Source of the DNA: Burkholderiales bacterium
Lineage (GTDB): Bacteria; Pseudomonadota; Gammaproteobacteria; Burkholderiales; Usitatibacteraceae
DNA length: 60,336 bases
Direction of reading: 5' to 3'
Assembly (NCBI GenBank): GCA_025360815.1
Contig: JANYBL010000061.1
Location: 1-60,336 of the forward strand
Shown here one piece after another: positions 17,045 to 27,635 of the stretch. The translations under genes and the position numbers were made by a program. Positions within the stretch are counted from its first letter, which is position 1; each line of letters opens with the position of its first letter. The notes under the pieces are model-generated. The model was not told where the DNA came from. It did no database searches and saw only the letters and a list, made by a program, of their open reading frames with translations.

Positions 17045-19624
17045 TTATTTCGCTAAGTTCCGCATCGTTTTTAGCCCATAAAGAATCTCCAACGCTTCCT
17101 TCGGCGATAGCTCATCGGGCTTTAAATCATCGATTGCATCTGCGAGGGCACTAGTCTCAAACTCTAGTACTGGCGCGGCGCTCAGAGCATTGCCCGAAAA
17201 TAAATCCCCCTGCGGATGTTGGCCTGCTTGCTTGGTTTCCAAATCTGTTAATTGCTTTTTCGCAACCCTGACAATCGACTTCGGCACACCCGCCAATTGC
17301 GCTACTTGCAGGCCGTAGCTTTGGTTGGCGGGGCCAGATTCTAGTTTGTGCAAAAACACGATTTTGTCTTTCATCTCGACCGCGTCGAGATGCACATTGG
17401 CTAAATTCGGTAGTTCGGCATTCAATCTTGTGAGCTCAAAATAATGAGTGGCAAACAGACAATAACAACGGGTGGTTTCAGCCAGGTGCCGGGCAATCGC
17501 ATAGGCGAGCGAGAGACCGTCGAAGGTTGAGGTGCCGCGCCCGATTTCATCAATCAGCACCAAGCTTTGCGGGGTGGCGTTGTTTAAAATTGCGGCGGCT
17601 TCGGTCATCTCGACCATGAAGGTGGAACGTCCACCGGCAAGATCATCGCTGGAACCAATCCGCGTCATGATCGCGTCGATTTTGCCAATGGCGAGTGACT
17701 TGGCGGGCACGAACGAGCCGGTGTGCGCGAGCAACGCAATCTGCGCGACCTGTCGCATGTAAGTCGATTTACCGCCCATGTTGGGGCCGGTAATGAGCAG
17801 CAGTTGACGCGAGCGGGAAAGATCGCAATCGTTGGCGATAAAACTTTGCACCTGGCTTTCCACAACCAGATGGCGGCCTGCATCAATGTGAATGCGATCT
17901 TCATTGATAAACTCGGGCGCGACCAAATTAAACTCTCGCGCATTGGCGGCGTTTGCACACAGCACATCCAGCTCAGCCACAGCGCGGGCGAAGAGGTGTA
18001 GCGCGCCAACATGCGGCAACAATAAATCGAGCAATTGATCGTATAAAAATTTTTCTCTTTTCAGCGCACGTTCACCAGCCGAGAGTGCTTTATCTTCAAA
18101 CGCTTTGAGTTCGGGCGTGATAAAACGCTCGGCGTTTTTGAGAGTCTGGCGGCGCCGGTAATCGTCGGGTAACGCAATATTTTTATCAAGCTGGCCCTGC
18201 GTAATCTCGATATAAAAACCATGCACGCGGTTGTATTCGACTTTTAAATTGGCGATGCCAGTGCGGGCGCGTTCGCGTGTTTCCAACGCTAGCAAATAGC
18301 CGCTCGCGTTGCTTTGCAGCCCGCGCAACTCGTCTAGCTCGGCATCGTAGCCGTCTCGAATCACCCCGCCGTCGCGGATGGTGATCGATGGTTCATCTTT
18401 AATCGAGGACGAAAGTGCAGTGCAGATGCGCGCTTCCGGTTGAAAATGGCTCAAACGCTGCTCTAGTGTTGGCGTTTTGATATTTTTTAATGTTTCGTAA
18501 AGCGAAGGTGCGGCCCCCAGTGCATCACGCAAGGCGCTCAAATCACGCGGCCGCGCGGTCTTCAGTGCAACGCGGGTGACGATGCGCTCCACGTCCGCCC
18601 AATTGCCAATAATGACGCGAATATTGGCCACATGATTTGCGTTTTGATTCCCTAAACTCGCGCTCGTATCCAAACGCTCGGCAATCACGGTCCGATCCCG
18701 CAACGGATGGTGCAGCCAATGCAGCATGAGCCGTGCGCCCATGCTGGTCACGGTCGTGTTGAGCAGCGAAAAAAGCGTAGGCGCCGCGTCGCGATTGATG
18801 GTTTCCGAAATCTCCAAATTGCGCCTTGTCGCGGCGTCCATACGAATAAATTCATCGTCGCGTTCCACCAATAAACCGGTGATGTGCGACAGCGCGGCGC
18901 GTTGAGTTTGCTGCACGTAATGCAGCAGCGCACCGGCGGCAGCGATGGCGATTGGCATGTCTTCGCAGCCAAAACCGGCCAAGTCCTTGGTGCCGAATTG
19001 TTTGGCTAATAATTTTTCGGCAGAGCCGGAATCGAACTGCCAGTCGGCGAGTCGCTTTAAACTGGTATTCGCGACAGCCGCCGAAAAACTTTCCGCCACA
19101 ATCAGTTCCGCCGGTTGCAACCGCTCCAACTCCGCGACCAACGATCGCGCCGAGGTTTCCATCACCCGAAAGCGTCCGCTTGCGAGTGATAGCGCTGCCA
19201 AACCGAGCGTGTGCTCCTGCACAAATGCAGCCACAATCAACATTTCCCGTGCAGCCGGCATCAGTGCTGAATCGGTCAACGTCCCCGGCGTGATAATGCG
19301 CGTGACGGCTCGTTCCACGGGGCCTTTGCCGGTGACTTCACCGATCTGCTCGACGATCACGGCGCTCTCGCCTAACTTCACTAATTTGGCGAGGTAACCC
19401 TCAACCGAATGATATGGCACGCCCGCCATTTTGATCGGCGCACCGTTCGAGTTGCCGCGCTGTGTGAGCGTGATATCGAGCAGCTTTGCCGCTTTGATGG
19501 CATCCGCAAAGAACAGCTCATAAAAATCACCCATGCGGTAAAAAACGAGCGTGTCGGGATGCTCGGCTTTGATGGCGAGGTATTGCGCCATCATGGGCGT
19601 ATGGGCGGCTTTCTCGGCACGCAT
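17045..19624 (-). CDS. mutS: DNA mismatch repair protein MutS
   Basis: Recognises mismatches and recruits MutL. 859 residues, normal length. The mismatch-reading motif [12 protein letters not shown] is near residue 28. Then come the connector, the lever and clamp ([15 protein letters not shown]), and the C-terminal ABC-type ATPase with Walker [25 protein letters not shown] and ATHYFELT. The MutL-interaction and tetramerisation tail is present (DLFSG...[17 protein letters not shown]). Starts at [15 protein letters not shown]. suhB lies upstream, its stop only 17 bp from the mutS start; both are on the minus strand, so they are probably co-transcribed. Confidence 0.98.
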   Translation of the reverse strand: MRAEKAAHTPMMAQYLAIKAEHPDTLVFYRMGDFYELFFADAIKAAKLLDITLTQRGNSNGAPIKMAGVPYHSVEGYLAKLVKLGESAVIVEQIGEVTGKGPVERAVTRIITPGTLTDSALMPAAREMLIVAAFVQEHTLGLAALSLASGRFRVMETSARSLVAELERLQPAELIVAESFSAAVANTSLKRLADWQFDSGSAEKLLAKQFGTKDLAGFGCEDMPIAIAAAGALLHYVQQTQRAALSHITGLLVERDDEFIRMDAATRRNLEISETINRDAAPTLFSLLNTTVTSMGARLMLHWLHHPLRDRTVIAERLDTSASLGNQNANHVANIRVIIGNWADVERIVTRVALKTARPRDLSALRDALGAAPSLYETLKNIKTPTLEQRLSHFQPEARICTALSSSIKDEPSITIRDGGVIRDGYDAELDELRGLQSNASGYLLALETRERARTGIANLKVEYNRVHGFYIEITQGQLDKNIALPDDYRRRQTLKNAERFITPELKAFEDKALSAGERALKREKFLYDQLLDLLLPHVGALHLFARAVAELDVLCANAANAREFNLVAPEFINEDRIHIDAGRHLVVESQVQSFIANDCDLSRSRQLLLITGPNMGGKSTYMRQVAQIALLAHTGSFVPAKSLAIGKIDAIMTRIGSSDDLAGGRSTFMVEMTEAAAILNNATPQSLVLIDEIGRGTSTFDGLSLAYAIARHLAETTRCYCLFATHYFELTRLNAELPNLANVHLDAVEMKDKIVFLHKLESGPANQSYGLQVAQLAGVPKSIVRVAKKQLTDLETKQAGQHPQGDLFSGNALSAAPVLEFETSALADAIDDLKPDELSPKEALEILYGLKTMRNLAK

Positions 19625-19640
19625 GGAACGACAGCGCTAG

Positions 19641-20429
19641 TTATTTATGCGCCTGCACAATCTGCAGCAACTGCGGAAACAGTTTCGGCGTGCCCGCCAC
19701 CACATGGCCGGCGTGTAAATAATCACCATCGCCATTGAAATCGGTGATCAAACCGCCGGCTTCCAGAATGAGCAAACCGCCCGCCGCTACATCCCATGGG
19801 CTCAAGCCCTGCTCCCAGAAGCCATCAAAGCGGCCACAGGCCACGTAAGCTAAATCCAGCGCCGCGGCACCAGGGCGGCGCACGCCGGCCGATTTTTGGG
19901 TGATTTCTTTGAACATCGCCAAATACTTATCGAACTTTTCAAACTCTTTGTACGGGAAACCGGTGCCGATCAAGCCGTCTTTCAGATTCAATACTTTCGA
20001 CACACGAATCCGCCGCTCATTTAAAAAGGCACCGCCACCGCGTGAGGCGGTGAAGAGGTCATTGCGTGTCGGATCGAAAATGCAGGCATGTGAAACCACG
20101 CCCTTTACGCTCAACGCGATCGAGACGCAAAACTGCGGGAAGCCATGCAGGAAATTGGTGGTGCCATCGAGCGGATCAATAATCCATTGATAATCGGATT
20201 CGACGGCTGAACCAGACGCGCCCGATTCCTCGGCCAGAATGCTATGCTGGGGATAGCTTTCGCGGATCGTGGCGATGATGGTGTTTTCAGCCGCGCGATC
20301 AACGTCAGAGACAAAATCGTTATGCCCCTTCCGCTCGACCGTCAGTTTGTCGAGGTCATCTGTGGCGCGGTTGATAATGGCGCCGGCGCGGCGCGCTGCC
20401 TTAACAGCAACATTGAGCATAGGATGCAT
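19641..20429 (-). CDS. suhB: Inositol monophosphatase family protein SuhB
   Basis: Mg2+-dependent phosphatase; in E. coli SuhB also assists rRNA transcription antitermination with the Nus factors. The 262-residue protein has the family motifs EESG, the metal-binding DPLDGTTNFLHGFP, and WDVAAGGLLILEAGG. Start MHPMLNVAVKAARRAG is typical of the family. It is divergent from trmJ with only 40 bp between start codons, an arrangement seen in many betaproteobacteria, so the two promoters must overlap. mutS follows on the same strand. Confidence 0.95.
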   Translation of the reverse strand: MHPMLNVAVKAARRAGAIINRATDDLDKLTVERKGHNDFVSDVDRAAENTIIATIRESYPQHSILAEESGASGSAVESDYQWIIDPLDGTTNFLHGFPQFCVSIALSVKGVVSHACIFDPTRNDLFTASRGGGAFLNERRIRVSKVLNLKDGLIGTGFPYKEFEKFDKYLAMFKEITQKSAGVRRPGAAALDLAYVACGRFDGFWEQGLSPWDVAAGGLLILEAGGLITDFNGDGDYLHAGHVVAGTPKLFPQLLQIVQAHK

Positions 20430-20469
20430 AGCGAGTTTTCATAAAGAACAATAGAACCTGTATTTTACT

Positions 20470-21375
20470 ATGACCACCCCAACCCTGTCTGCTTCATTAT
20501 CGGCCTCATTGGCTTCTTCATTGGCTTCTTCATTGGCACCTTCATCGGCGTCCTCATTGACGTCCTCGTCGGCGTCCTCATCGGCTTCTTCATTTCCCGA
20601 GACTTCAGCGGCGAATCTGCTCGGTCGCGTACGCATCGTCATGATGGAAACCTCGCACCCTGGCAATATCGGCAGCGCGGCGCGCGCAATGATGACGATG
20701 GGTTTGTCGGACTTGGTGCTGGTTAATCCGCGCGAAAAAAACGCGACAGCGCATCCAAATGCAATTGCGCTGGCATCCGGTGCAATGGAGGTTCTGTCTA
20801 AAGCCCGCATCGTGCCTAGCTTGAGTGAGGCTATTGCCGATGTGCATTTCGCGGTGGGATTCACAGCACGGCGGCGCGAGCTTTCACATCCGATTATGCC
20901 ATTGCGGGAAGCGGTTGCCGTGGCGCTCGGTGTAGCCTTGGCTGAGGCAGGAACAGAACGGAAAATTGCGCTCGTTTTTGGCAACGAGGCCATGTGTTTA
21001 TCCAATGAAGATGTGGCCCAGTGTCAGCTGGCCGCGACCATCCCGGCAAATCCTGAATATTCATCACTAAATGTCGCCCAATCGATCCAAGTTGCTGCTT
21101 ATGAAGTGATGATGCAGTCAGGTGCTGCAGAATCGGCGTTTAAGGTAGAAGATCACGATGAACGACGACAAGTTAGTGTCGGTGAAATTGAGCATTTTTT
21201 AAAACACTTGGAAATGACCGCAATTGATTCCGGCTTTCTCGACCCCACATCCCCTAAACGGTTCATGACGCGAATGCAGCGGCTATTTACAAGGGCAAGG
21301 TTAGAACCCGAAGAAGTCGCGATATTGCGGGGATTGCTGGCATCATTCCAACAGCCCAAACAACGCCCTAAATAG
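20470..21375 (+). CDS. trmJ: tRNA (cytidine/uridine-2'-O-)-methyltransferase TrmJ
   Basis: SPOUT-fold enzyme that 2'-O-methylates position 32 of tRNA. The catalytic domain begins at about residue 54 ([20 protein letters not shown]) and shows [33 protein letters not shown] and [14 protein letters not shown]. The C-terminal extension is typical. Before it lies an unusual tail of about 50 residues, almost all Ser, Ala and Leu, encoded by eight 12-bp repeats (20494-20589). No ATG follows the tail, although several in-frame TTG codons inside the repeats could serve as starts. No clear ribosome site precedes 20470. Confidence 0.92.
   Translation: MTTPTLSASLSASLASSLASSLAPSSASSLTSSSASSSASSFPETSAANLLGRVRIVMMETSHPGNIGSAARAMMTMGLSDLVLVNPREKNATAHPNAIALASGAMEVLSKARIVPSLSEAIADVHFAVGFTARRRELSHPIMPLREAVAVALGVALAEAGTERKIALVFGNEAMCLSNEDVAQCQLAATIPANPEYSSLNVAQSIQVAAYEVMMQSGAAESAFKVEDHDERRQVSVGEIEHFLKHLEMTAIDSGFLDPTSPKRFMTRMQRLFTRARLEPEEVAILRGLLASFQQPKQRPK
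20494..20589 (+). repeat. Eight 12-bp tandem repeats in trmJ
   Basis: Units of the form TCA-TTG-GCT-TCT (two identical, others differing at one to four bases) repeat eight times in frame, encoding the Ser/Leu/Ala tail of TrmJ. Because the unit is a multiple of three, copy-number change would lengthen or shorten the tail without a frameshift. Confidence 0.9.
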
Positions 21376-21389
21376 ACTTAAAATTAACT

Positions 21390-22079
21390 ATGTTTAGCCG
21401 CCTAAAAGAAGACATTCAAAGTATCTACGCCCGTGACCCCGCCGCCCGCAACGCGTGGGACGTGCTTACCTGCTACCCCGGCATGCACGCGATCTGGCTG
21501 CATCGCCACCTAGCGCATCCGCTCTGGGGCATGGGTTTCAAATGGCTTTCGCGTTTCATTTCGCTTGTTGGCCGGGCTGCCACGGGGGTTGAAATCCACC
21601 CCGGTGCAAAATTGGGTCGGCGTGTATTCTTCGATCACGCCATCGGCATTGTCGTCGGTGAAACGGCTGACATTGGCGATGACTGCACGCTCTATCAAGG
21701 CGTGACACTGGGCGGCGTTTCCTGGGACAAAGGCAAACGCCACCCAACCTTAGGAGCCGGGGTAACTGTCGGTGCCGGTGCGAAAATATTAGGCCCCTTC
21801 ACCGTTGGCGCAGGCGCTAAAATCGGCTCCAATTCGGTGGTGGTCAAAGCAGTCCCGCCGGGTGCCACCGTGGTCGGCATTCCCGCGCGAATTGTTGAAG
21901 GTATCGAGCAAGGTGCGGCAGGCCAAGCGTTCTCGGCTTATGCGATTACGACGAATGAAAATGATCCGTTGAATGCCGTGTTGAAGACCTTGGCTGGACG
22001 TTCAGACAGTAGTGATGCGGCGATTGCCGCGTTGTTAAAGCGGATTGAGGAGTTGGAAGGAAAATCAACCAAACTCTAG
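21390..22079 (+). CDS. cysE: Serine O-acetyltransferase
   Basis: Acetylates serine with acetyl-CoA to O-acetylserine, the first step of cysteine synthesis. 229 residues with an N-terminal helical part ([20 protein letters not shown]), then the left-handed beta-helix of hexapeptide repeats ([40 protein letters not shown]) including the catalytic His of DHA. The end of the helix is [18 protein letters not shown]. It starts 14 bp after trmJ. The following isc operon uses cysteine as sulfur donor, so the two are functionally adjacent. Confidence 0.97.
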   Translation: MFSRLKEDIQSIYARDPAARNAWDVLTCYPGMHAIWLHRHLAHPLWGMGFKWLSRFISLVGRAATGVEIHPGAKLGRRVFFDHAIGIVVGETADIGDDCTLYQGVTLGGVSWDKGKRHPTLGAGVTVGAGAKILGPFTVGAGAKIGSNSVVVKAVPPGATVVGIPARIVEGIEQGAAGQAFSAYAITTNENDPLNAVLKTLAGRSDSSDAAIAALLKRIEELEGKSTKL

Positions 22080-22287
22080 GCTGGGCGGGGCCCTTGAGGG
22101 ATTTGCGCTTACAGTGTGCGGTGAAACTGCCTTGTAGGAATGCAATGTTTTTTCATGATTAGGATCCTGTCAAAAGAATTAGCTGACAAACGGCGTCGCA
22201 TGTTGATCGATCGGAACCGACGATCAACGCTTCAATAGTGAAGCTATAGATGTCTTAAATTAACCATTCGCTACGCCACTGGAATAC

Positions 22288-22316
22288 TTGATAAAAATAC
22301 TCAACTTTGCTATAGT
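22288..22316 (+). promoter_or_regulatory. iscR promoter
   Basis: TTGATA (22288-22293) and TATAGT (22311-22316) are separated by exactly 17 bp, a good sigma-70 promoter 45 bp before the iscR ATG. The -10 overlaps the IscR-like box. Confidence 0.85.
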
Positions 22317-22336
22317 TGACGTTATTAGTCGGACAT
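22312..22336 (+). promoter_or_regulatory. IscR type 1 binding site
   Basis: The 25 bp ATAGTTGAC-GTTATT-AGTCGG-ACAT fit the E. coli type 1 consensus ATASYYGAC-TRWWWY-AGTCRR-STAT at 22 of 25 positions by eye. The site spans the -10 and the start region, where IscR with its 2Fe-2S cluster would block transcription. This implies autorepression of the isc operon. Confidence 0.85.
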
Positions 22337-22360
22337 TAAATTTCCCACGCCAAGCCAACG

Positions 22361-22909
22361 ATGAAACTCACCACCAAAGGCCGCTTTGCCGTTACCGCCA
22401 TGTTGGACTTAGCGTTACACGCTCAGTCTGGGCCGGTCTCGCTTGCTGCGATTAGCGAGCGGCAGAAGATTTCGCTCTCGTATTTGGAGCAATTGTTTGG
22501 CAAGCTTCGGCGCGGTCAGTGTGTGGCAAGTGTGCGTGGTCCTGGTGGCGGTTACCAGCTGGCGAAGCCTGCCGCACAACTCAATGTCGCGGATATTATT
22601 GTTGCCGTAGAAGAACAGCTCGATTCGCGCCAATGCGAGGGTAAAGAAAGCTGCCTCGGTGAGAAGCGTTGTATGACACATGATTTATGGGAAAGTTTGA
22701 ACGATACCGTGCTGCGCTATTTATCCGGCATCACATTGGCGGACCTGGTTCAAAAACATCATGCGCAAAACATACAAACCCATACGCAAACGATTGCCGC
22801 GCCGCAGAGTCTAAAAAATACTAACGATTTAAAAAGTATCCCGAAAGTGCGTCCCGATAACACTTCGCGCGGTCGCGTGAAGTTGGAAACTCCGCTTTCG
22901 ATTTCGTAA
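22361..22909 (+). CDS. iscR: Fe-S cluster assembly regulator IscR
   Basis: Rrf2-family 2Fe-2S regulator of Fe-S biogenesis. The N-terminal winged helix reads MKLTTKGRFAVTAMLDLALH and RGPGGGYQLAKPA; the three cluster-ligand cysteines lie in SRQCEGKESCLGEKRC, with the nearby His of MTHDLW. The 182 residues exceed the E. coli protein (162), the extra part being a Thr/Asn/Lys tail. A near-consensus IscR site and a sigma-70 promoter lie just upstream, so it autoregulates. First gene of iscRSUA-hscBA-fdx-iscX. Confidence 0.97.
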   Translation: MKLTTKGRFAVTAMLDLALHAQSGPVSLAAISERQKISLSYLEQLFGKLRRGQCVASVRGPGGGYQLAKPAAQLNVADIIVAVEEQLDSRQCEGKESCLGEKRCMTHDLWESLNDTVLRYLSGITLADLVQKHHAQNIQTHTQTIAAPQSLKNTNDLKSIPKVRPDNTSRGRVKLETPLSIS

Positions 22910-22924
22910 CTTGAGAAGATCATC

Positions 22925-24163
22925 ATGAGCCAGGTTTTATCGATCCCCACCAACCCATTGCAACCGATTTATCTCGACTATTCAGCGACCACGCCGGTTG
23001 ATCCGCGCGTCGCGGCCAAGATGATTCCGTATCTCACCGAAATGTTTGGCAACCCGGCTTCACGCAGCCATAGTTATGGCTGGACAGCCGAAGATGCCGT
23101 TGAAGCTGCGCGCGACGAGGTTGCCAAGCTGGTGAATTGCGACGCAAAAGAAATCGTCTGGACATCCGGCGCGACAGAATCGATTAACCTTGCCGTGAAA
23201 GGTGCTGCCAATTTCTATAAAACGAAGGGCAAACACATCATCACCTTAAAGACCGAACACAAAGCAACACTAGACACTTTCCGCGAGCTTGAGCGCCAAG
23301 GTTTTGAAGCGACCTACCTAGATGTAAAAGATAACGGCTTGGTGGACATGGAAGTCTTCAAAGCCGCCCTGCGCCCGGACACTATTTTAGTCTCGATTTT
23401 GTATGTGAATAACGAAATCGGCGTGATCCAACCGGTTGAAGAAATCGGTGAAATTTGCCGGGCGCGTGGGATTATTTTTCATCTTGATGCCGCACAGGCA
23501 ACGGGCAAAGTGGTTGTTGATTTGCAAACACTAAAAGCCGATCTGATGAGCTTTTGTGCGCATAAAACGTATGGCCCCAAAGGTATCGGCGCATTGTTTG
23601 TTCGCCGCAAGCCACGGATCCGTTTGGAAGCGCAAATGCACGGCGGTGGCCATGAGCGGGGCTTTCGTTCGGGCACCTTGGCGACCCATCAAATTGTTGG
23701 CATGGGCGAAGCGTTTCGGCTAGCCAGGCTCGAGATGGCAACCGAAAACGAGCGCATTCGGATGCTGCGGGATCGGCTGCTGATTGGCATTCGCGACATG
23801 GAAGAGATTTACGTCAATGGCGATTTAGAGCACCGTGTGCCGCACAACTTGAACGTGAGTTTCAATTTTGTTGAGGGCGAATCGCTGATTATGGGCATCA
23901 AGGAATTAGCGGTGTCGTCTGGCTCGGCGTGTACATCGGCATCGTTGGAGCCGTCGTATGTGTTGCGTGCACTGGGGCGCAATGATGAACTGGCGCACTC
24001 GTCCATTCGTTTCACGATTGGCCGATTCACGACGGTCGCCGATATTGATTTCGCGATTAAATTATTGAAAGAGCGCATTCAAAAATTGCGTGATATGTCA
24101 CCGTTATGGGAAATGTTTAAAGACGGTGTTGATTTGAATTCCGTACAGTGGGCCGCGCACTAA
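22925..24163 (+). CDS. iscS: Cysteine desulfurase IscS
   Basis: PLP enzyme that takes sulfur from cysteine and passes it to IscU as a persulfide. 412 residues with [38 protein letters not shown], the PLP lysine in [12 protein letters not shown], and the active-site Cys in [19 protein letters not shown] at 22925 follows a GAG-containing site (TTGAGAAG). It lies 15 bp after iscR and 64 bp before iscU. Confidence 0.98.
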   Translation: MSQVLSIPTNPLQPIYLDYSATTPVDPRVAAKMIPYLTEMFGNPASRSHSYGWTAEDAVEAARDEVAKLVNCDAKEIVWTSGATESINLAVKGAANFYKTKGKHIITLKTEHKATLDTFRELERQGFEATYLDVKDNGLVDMEVFKAALRPDTILVSILYVNNEIGVIQPVEEIGEICRARGIIFHLDAAQATGKVVVDLQTLKADLMSFCAHKTYGPKGIGALFVRRKPRIRLEAQMHGGGHERGFRSGTLATHQIVGMGEAFRLARLEMATENERIRMLRDRLLIGIRDMEEIYVNGDLEHRVPHNLNVSFNFVEGESLIMGIKELAVSSGSACTSASLEPSYVLRALGRNDELAHSSIRFTIGRFTTVADIDFAIKLLKERIQKLRDMSPLWEMFKDGVDLNSVQWAAH

Positions 24164-24227
24164 GCAGGCAGCGCATTAAGCGCCCAGTCATCCTCACTAA
24201 CCAATTCGTTTTCCAAGGAGCAACATC

Positions 24228-24641
24228 ATGGCCTATTCAACCAAAGTAATCGATCACTATGAAAACCCGCGCAACGTGGGATCGTTCGGCAAAGACGAAG
24301 ACGGCATCGCGACCGGCATGGTTGGCGCACCCGCTTGCGGCGACGTGATGAAGCTACAGATTAAAGTGGGTGCAGACGGCATCATCCAAGACGCAAAATT
24401 TAAAACCTACGGCTGCGGATCCGCCATTGCCTCATCATCACTCGTTACCGAGTGGGTAAAGGGCAAGACACTGGCGCAAGCCGGTCAGATCAAGAACACA
24501 CAAATCGCTGAAGAGTTGGCACTTCCACCGGTCAAAATTCACTGCTCAATTTTGGCCGAAGATGCAATTAAAGCGGCGATTGCGGATTACCAAGCGAAGC
24601 ATCCAGTCTTGGAAAATGCGGCAGAAGCCGAAGCAGCATAA
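24228..24641 (+). CDS. iscU: Fe-S scaffold protein IscU
   Basis: Scaffold on which [2Fe-2S] clusters are built. 137 residues. The three ligand cysteines are in GAPACGDVM, TYGCGSAIASSS and VKIHCSILAEDAI, with the HscA recognition motif LPPVK just before the last. A strong ribosome site (AAGGAGCAACATC) precedes the ATG. The C-terminal NAAEAEAA tail is longer than in E. coli. iscA follows by 23 bp. Confidence 0.98.
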   Translation: MAYSTKVIDHYENPRNVGSFGKDEDGIATGMVGAPACGDVMKLQIKVGADGIIQDAKFKTYGCGSAIASSSLVTEWVKGKTLAQAGQIKNTQIAEELALPPVKIHCSILAEDAIKAAIADYQAKHPVLENAAEAEAA

Positions 24642-24664
24642 AGTATTTTTGAAGGAAAATTGAC

Positions 24665-24988
24665 ATGGCCATCACCCTCACAGATCGCGCTGCACAGCAC
24701 GTCCAAAACTACCTCACCAAACGCGGCAAAGGCGTCGGTGTGCGGTTTGGCGTGCGCACGACTGGCTGCTCCGGCATGGCGTACAAACTTGAATTTGTCG
24801 ACGCCGCCGTTCCCGAAGATCAGGCATTTGAAAGCCATGGCGTGAAAGTGTTCGTCGACCCGAAAAGCTTGGTTTACATTGACGGCACAGAGCTAGATTT
24901 TGTGCGCGAAGGATTGAACGAAGGTTTTAAATTCAATAATCCGCAAGAAAAAGATAAATGCGGATGTGGCGAAAGCTTTAACGTTTAA
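24665..24988 (+). CDS. iscA: Fe-S assembly protein IscA
   Basis: A-type carrier that delivers clusters, mainly to [4Fe-4S] proteins. 107 residues with the three conserved cysteines in [13 protein letters not shown] and KCGCGESF. Start [14 protein letters not shown] is standard; GGAAAATTGAC precedes it. A hairpin with a terminator-like shape follows before hscB. Confidence 0.98.
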   Translation: MAITLTDRAAQHVQNYLTKRGKGVGVRFGVRTTGCSGMAYKLEFVDAAVPEDQAFESHGVKVFVDPKSLVYIDGTELDFVREGLNEGFKFNNPQEKDKCGCGESFNV

Positions 24989-25035
24989 CCGCGCTCTTCA
25001 CTAAACGTCCGACTGCTAGAAAATTTTAGATCAAT

Positions 25036-25065
25036 AAGGGGCGCATTCCGCGCCCCTTGTTGTTT
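25036..25065 (+). terminator. Hairpin between iscA and hscB
   Basis: Stem AAGGGGCGC / GCGCCCCTT (9 bp) with loop ATTCC, followed by a weak T-rich stretch. Within an otherwise continuous operon it would act as a partial terminator or mRNA stabiliser, lowering hscBA-fdx relative to iscRSUA. Confidence 0.65.
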
Positions 25066-25078
25066 ATACAACCTGTTT

Positions 25079-25612
25079 ATGACCATCGATTTCACTAAAA
25101 ACCATTTCGAGCTGTTCCATTTGCCGGTTTCATTTCAGCTGGATTCGGCTGCGCTCGATCGCGCCTATCGCGAAGTACAGCGCGAGGTGCATCCCGACAA
25201 ATTCACGCTTGCCACGGACGCCGAAAAACGGCTCGCCGCGCAATGGGCTACGCGGGCGAACGAAGGCTATCAAACGCTTAAAACACCACTCAACCGTGGC
25301 CGATACTTCTTAAAAATGCACGGTATCGAGACTGAGGAAGAGTCGAATACCGCCATGCCGCTGCCGTTTCTCATGCAGCAAATGGAATGGCGCGAAGCGG
25401 TGGTGGATGCGCGCGCCGCGAAAGATGAAGCAACATTAGATGCACTCGCCGCACAAAAACAAGCGGACGAAAAACAGCTTTTTACACAGCTCGAAAATGA
25501 ATTGAGCCAACCGTCCACCTTCGCCGCCGCCCGCCTCACCGTGAGAAAATTACGGTTTATCGAAAAGCTCGGTGAAGAAATTGATGATGCCTATGAAGCC
25601 GTCATTAACTAA
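25079..25612 (+). CDS. hscB: Co-chaperone HscB
   Basis: J-protein that brings IscU to HscA and stimulates its ATPase. 177 residues. The J domain comes first: FHLPVSFQLDSAALDRAYRE, the HPD motif in EVHPDKFT, and ANEGYQTLKTPLNRGRY. The C-terminal IscU-binding bundle follows (LPFLMQQMEWREAV to LRFIEKLGEEIDDA). It starts 90 bp after iscA beyond a hairpin. Confidence 0.97.
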   Translation: MTIDFTKNHFELFHLPVSFQLDSAALDRAYREVQREVHPDKFTLATDAEKRLAAQWATRANEGYQTLKTPLNRGRYFLKMHGIETEEESNTAMPLPFLMQQMEWREAVVDARAAKDEATLDALAAQKQADEKQLFTQLENELSQPSTFAAARLTVRKLRFIEKLGEEIDDAYEAVIN

Positions 25613-25632
25613 TCCAACTAACCGAACAAAAC

Positions 25633-25702
25633 GAACCGTTTGTGAACCAGCGTTTGTGAACCAGCGTTCGTGAACCGCTGTTTATGAACCTGCATTTATC
25701 AA
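25633..25702. repeat. 14-bp tandem repeats between hscB and hscA
   Basis: About five imperfect copies of a unit like GTTTGTGAACCAGC, filling most of the 119 bp hscB-hscA gap. No gene is seen here. The run ends about 30 bp before the hscA ATG. Confidence 0.8.
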
Positions 25703-25731
25703 CTTGCGCGTAACCAGAAAATAAATTCCCC

Positions 25732-27600
25732 ATGGCACTCATGCAAATCGCCGAGCCCGGCGAATCCACTGCTCCACACCAGCATCGCTTGGCGGTTGGC
25801 ATAGATTTAGGCACTACCAATTCACTCGTTGCCACGGTGAAAAGCGGCGCGGCAGAGGTATTGCTCAATCATGATTCACAGCCGCTTTTACCATCCGTGG
25901 TGCGGTATTTAAAAGACCAGACCGTCGTCGGCGCCGAAGCAAAAGCAGCCCAAGCCATTGATCCGCAAAACACCATCGTCTCTGTTAAGCGCTTTATGGG
26001 GCGCGGCATTGCGGACGTTGCCAAATACGGCGCGTTACCGTACAAATTTATTGACGCACCCGGCATGGTCAAGATTGAAACCACTGCCGGCGTGAAATCA
26101 CCTGTCGATGTTTCTGCCGATATTTTGCGGGTGCTTCGGATTCAAGCTGAGGAAGCGTTGGCTGGTGAACTGGTGGGGGCGGTGATCACCGTGCCCGCCT
26201 ACTTTGATGATGCACAGCGCCAAGCCACAAAAGACGCGGCCAATATTGCCGGCATTAATGTGCTCAGGTTGTTAAACGAACCCACTGCGGCGGCCATTGC
26301 CTACGGGCTCGATAACGAAAGCAAAGGCACGTTTGCCGTGTTTGATTTAGGCGGCGGTACGTTTGATATTTCTATATTGAAGCTCACCAAAGGCGTGTTC
26401 GAAGTGCTCGCCACCAATGGCGATTCATCGTTGGGTGGCGATGATTTTGATCAGGCTATCGGCGCACATTGGCGCAAACAATTAGGGCTTGCGTCAGCGG
26501 ACCATGGCGACACGCGGCGCTTGTTGATGAAAGCACGTGAAGTTAAAGAAATGCTGACGACGCAAGTAAATGCTGAATCAACATTGAAGCTTTCTTACGG
26601 TCAGGAATTTAAGCTGCGTTTAAGCCAAGATGAATTTTGGGCGATGACGCAAGCGTTGGTGCAACGTAGTTTGCAGCCGGTAAAAAAGGCGTTGCGTGAT
26701 GCGAAGCTTGGTGTTGCCGATATTGATGGCATCGTCATGGTCGGCGGCGCGACACGAATGCTGCATGTGCAACGCGCCGTGACAGAATTTTTTGGCAAAC
26801 CGACGCTGAACAACCTCGACCCCGATAAAGTTGTAGCGCTCGGTGCCGCCATTCAGGCGAACGCGCTTGCGGGCAATCGTACGGGTGAAGATTTATTACT
26901 ACTTGATGTGATTCCGCTATCCCTCGGTTTAGAAACAATGGGTGGCTTGGCTGAAAAAGTAATCCCGCGAAATTCCACGATACCGATTGCGCGCGCGCAA
27001 GAATTCACGACCTACAAAGATGGCCAGACGGCGATGGCAATTCACGTTGTGCAGGGCGAGCGAGAGTTGGTCAAAGATTGCCGATCCCTCGCCAAATTTG
27101 AGCTGCGCGGCATCCCGCCAATGGTGGCTGGCGCTGCGCGGATTCAGGTCACATTTCAGGTTGATGCGGATGGATTATTGTCCGTGGCGGCGCGAGAAAC
27201 GGTGAGCGGCGTGTCGACGCAAATTGAAGTGAAGCCCTCGTACGGATTAAGCGACAACGAAATAGCAGAAATGCTCAAGGCCAGCTTTAGCCACGCCAAA
27301 GACGATGCCGATGCAAGGGTATTGTCGGAGGAAAAAGTTGATGCAGTGCGGTTAATTGAAGCCGTGCAGGCCGCGATAAAAAGGGATGGCGATACGTTGT
27401 TGGACACGGCTGAACGTGCAGAAATCTTGGCCGCGATTGCAGCACTCACACCAATGATTGAAACAGCTGATGCGCGTACTATTAAAGCTCAAGTCGCCGA
27501 ACTATCGCGCACTACCGAAAATTTTGCCGCTCGAAGGATGGATAGAAGTGTTGCCGATGCGCTTAAGGGCAAAAGAGTTGAAGATATGCAGTCTCTGTAA
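25732..27600 (+). CDS. hscA: Hsp70-type chaperone HscA
   Basis: Specialised Hsp70 that drives cluster transfer from IscU with HscB. 622 residues, normal for HscA. ATPase motifs: [60 protein letters not shown] and [13 protein letters not shown]. Substrate-binding domain: [14 protein letters not shown] to LLSVAARE. Start at [12 protein letters not shown] gives a short N-terminal extension. fdx starts 35 bp downstream. Confidence 0.98.
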   Translation: MALMQIAEPGESTAPHQHRLAVGIDLGTTNSLVATVKSGAAEVLLNHDSQPLLPSVVRYLKDQTVVGAEAKAAQAIDPQNTIVSVKRFMGRGIADVAKYGALPYKFIDAPGMVKIETTAGVKSPVDVSADILRVLRIQAEEALAGELVGAVITVPAYFDDAQRQATKDAANIAGINVLRLLNEPTAAAIAYGLDNESKGTFAVFDLGGGTFDISILKLTKGVFEVLATNGDSSLGGDDFDQAIGAHWRKQLGLASADHGDTRRLLMKAREVKEMLTTQVNAESTLKLSYGQEFKLRLSQDEFWAMTQALVQRSLQPVKKALRDAKLGVADIDGIVMVGGATRMLHVQRAVTEFFGKPTLNNLDPDKVVALGAAIQANALAGNRTGEDLLLLDVIPLSLGLETMGGLAEKVIPRNSTIPIARAQEFTTYKDGQTAMAIHVVQGERELVKDCRSLAKFELRGIPPMVAGAARIQVTFQVDADGLLSVAARETVSGVSTQIEVKPSYGLSDNEIAEMLKASFSHAKDDADARVLSEEKVDAVRLIEAVQAAIKRDGDTLLDTAERAEILAAIAALTPMIETADARTIKAQVAELSRTTENFAARRMDRSVADALKGKRVEDMQSL

Positions 27601-27635
27601 GTTTATGAATTGATCACTGTTTAAAAGCAAACAAA

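Noticed and set aside
25633-25702. 14-bp repeats as a CRISPR
   Set aside because: Units are direct, too short and without unique spacers; no cas gene is near.
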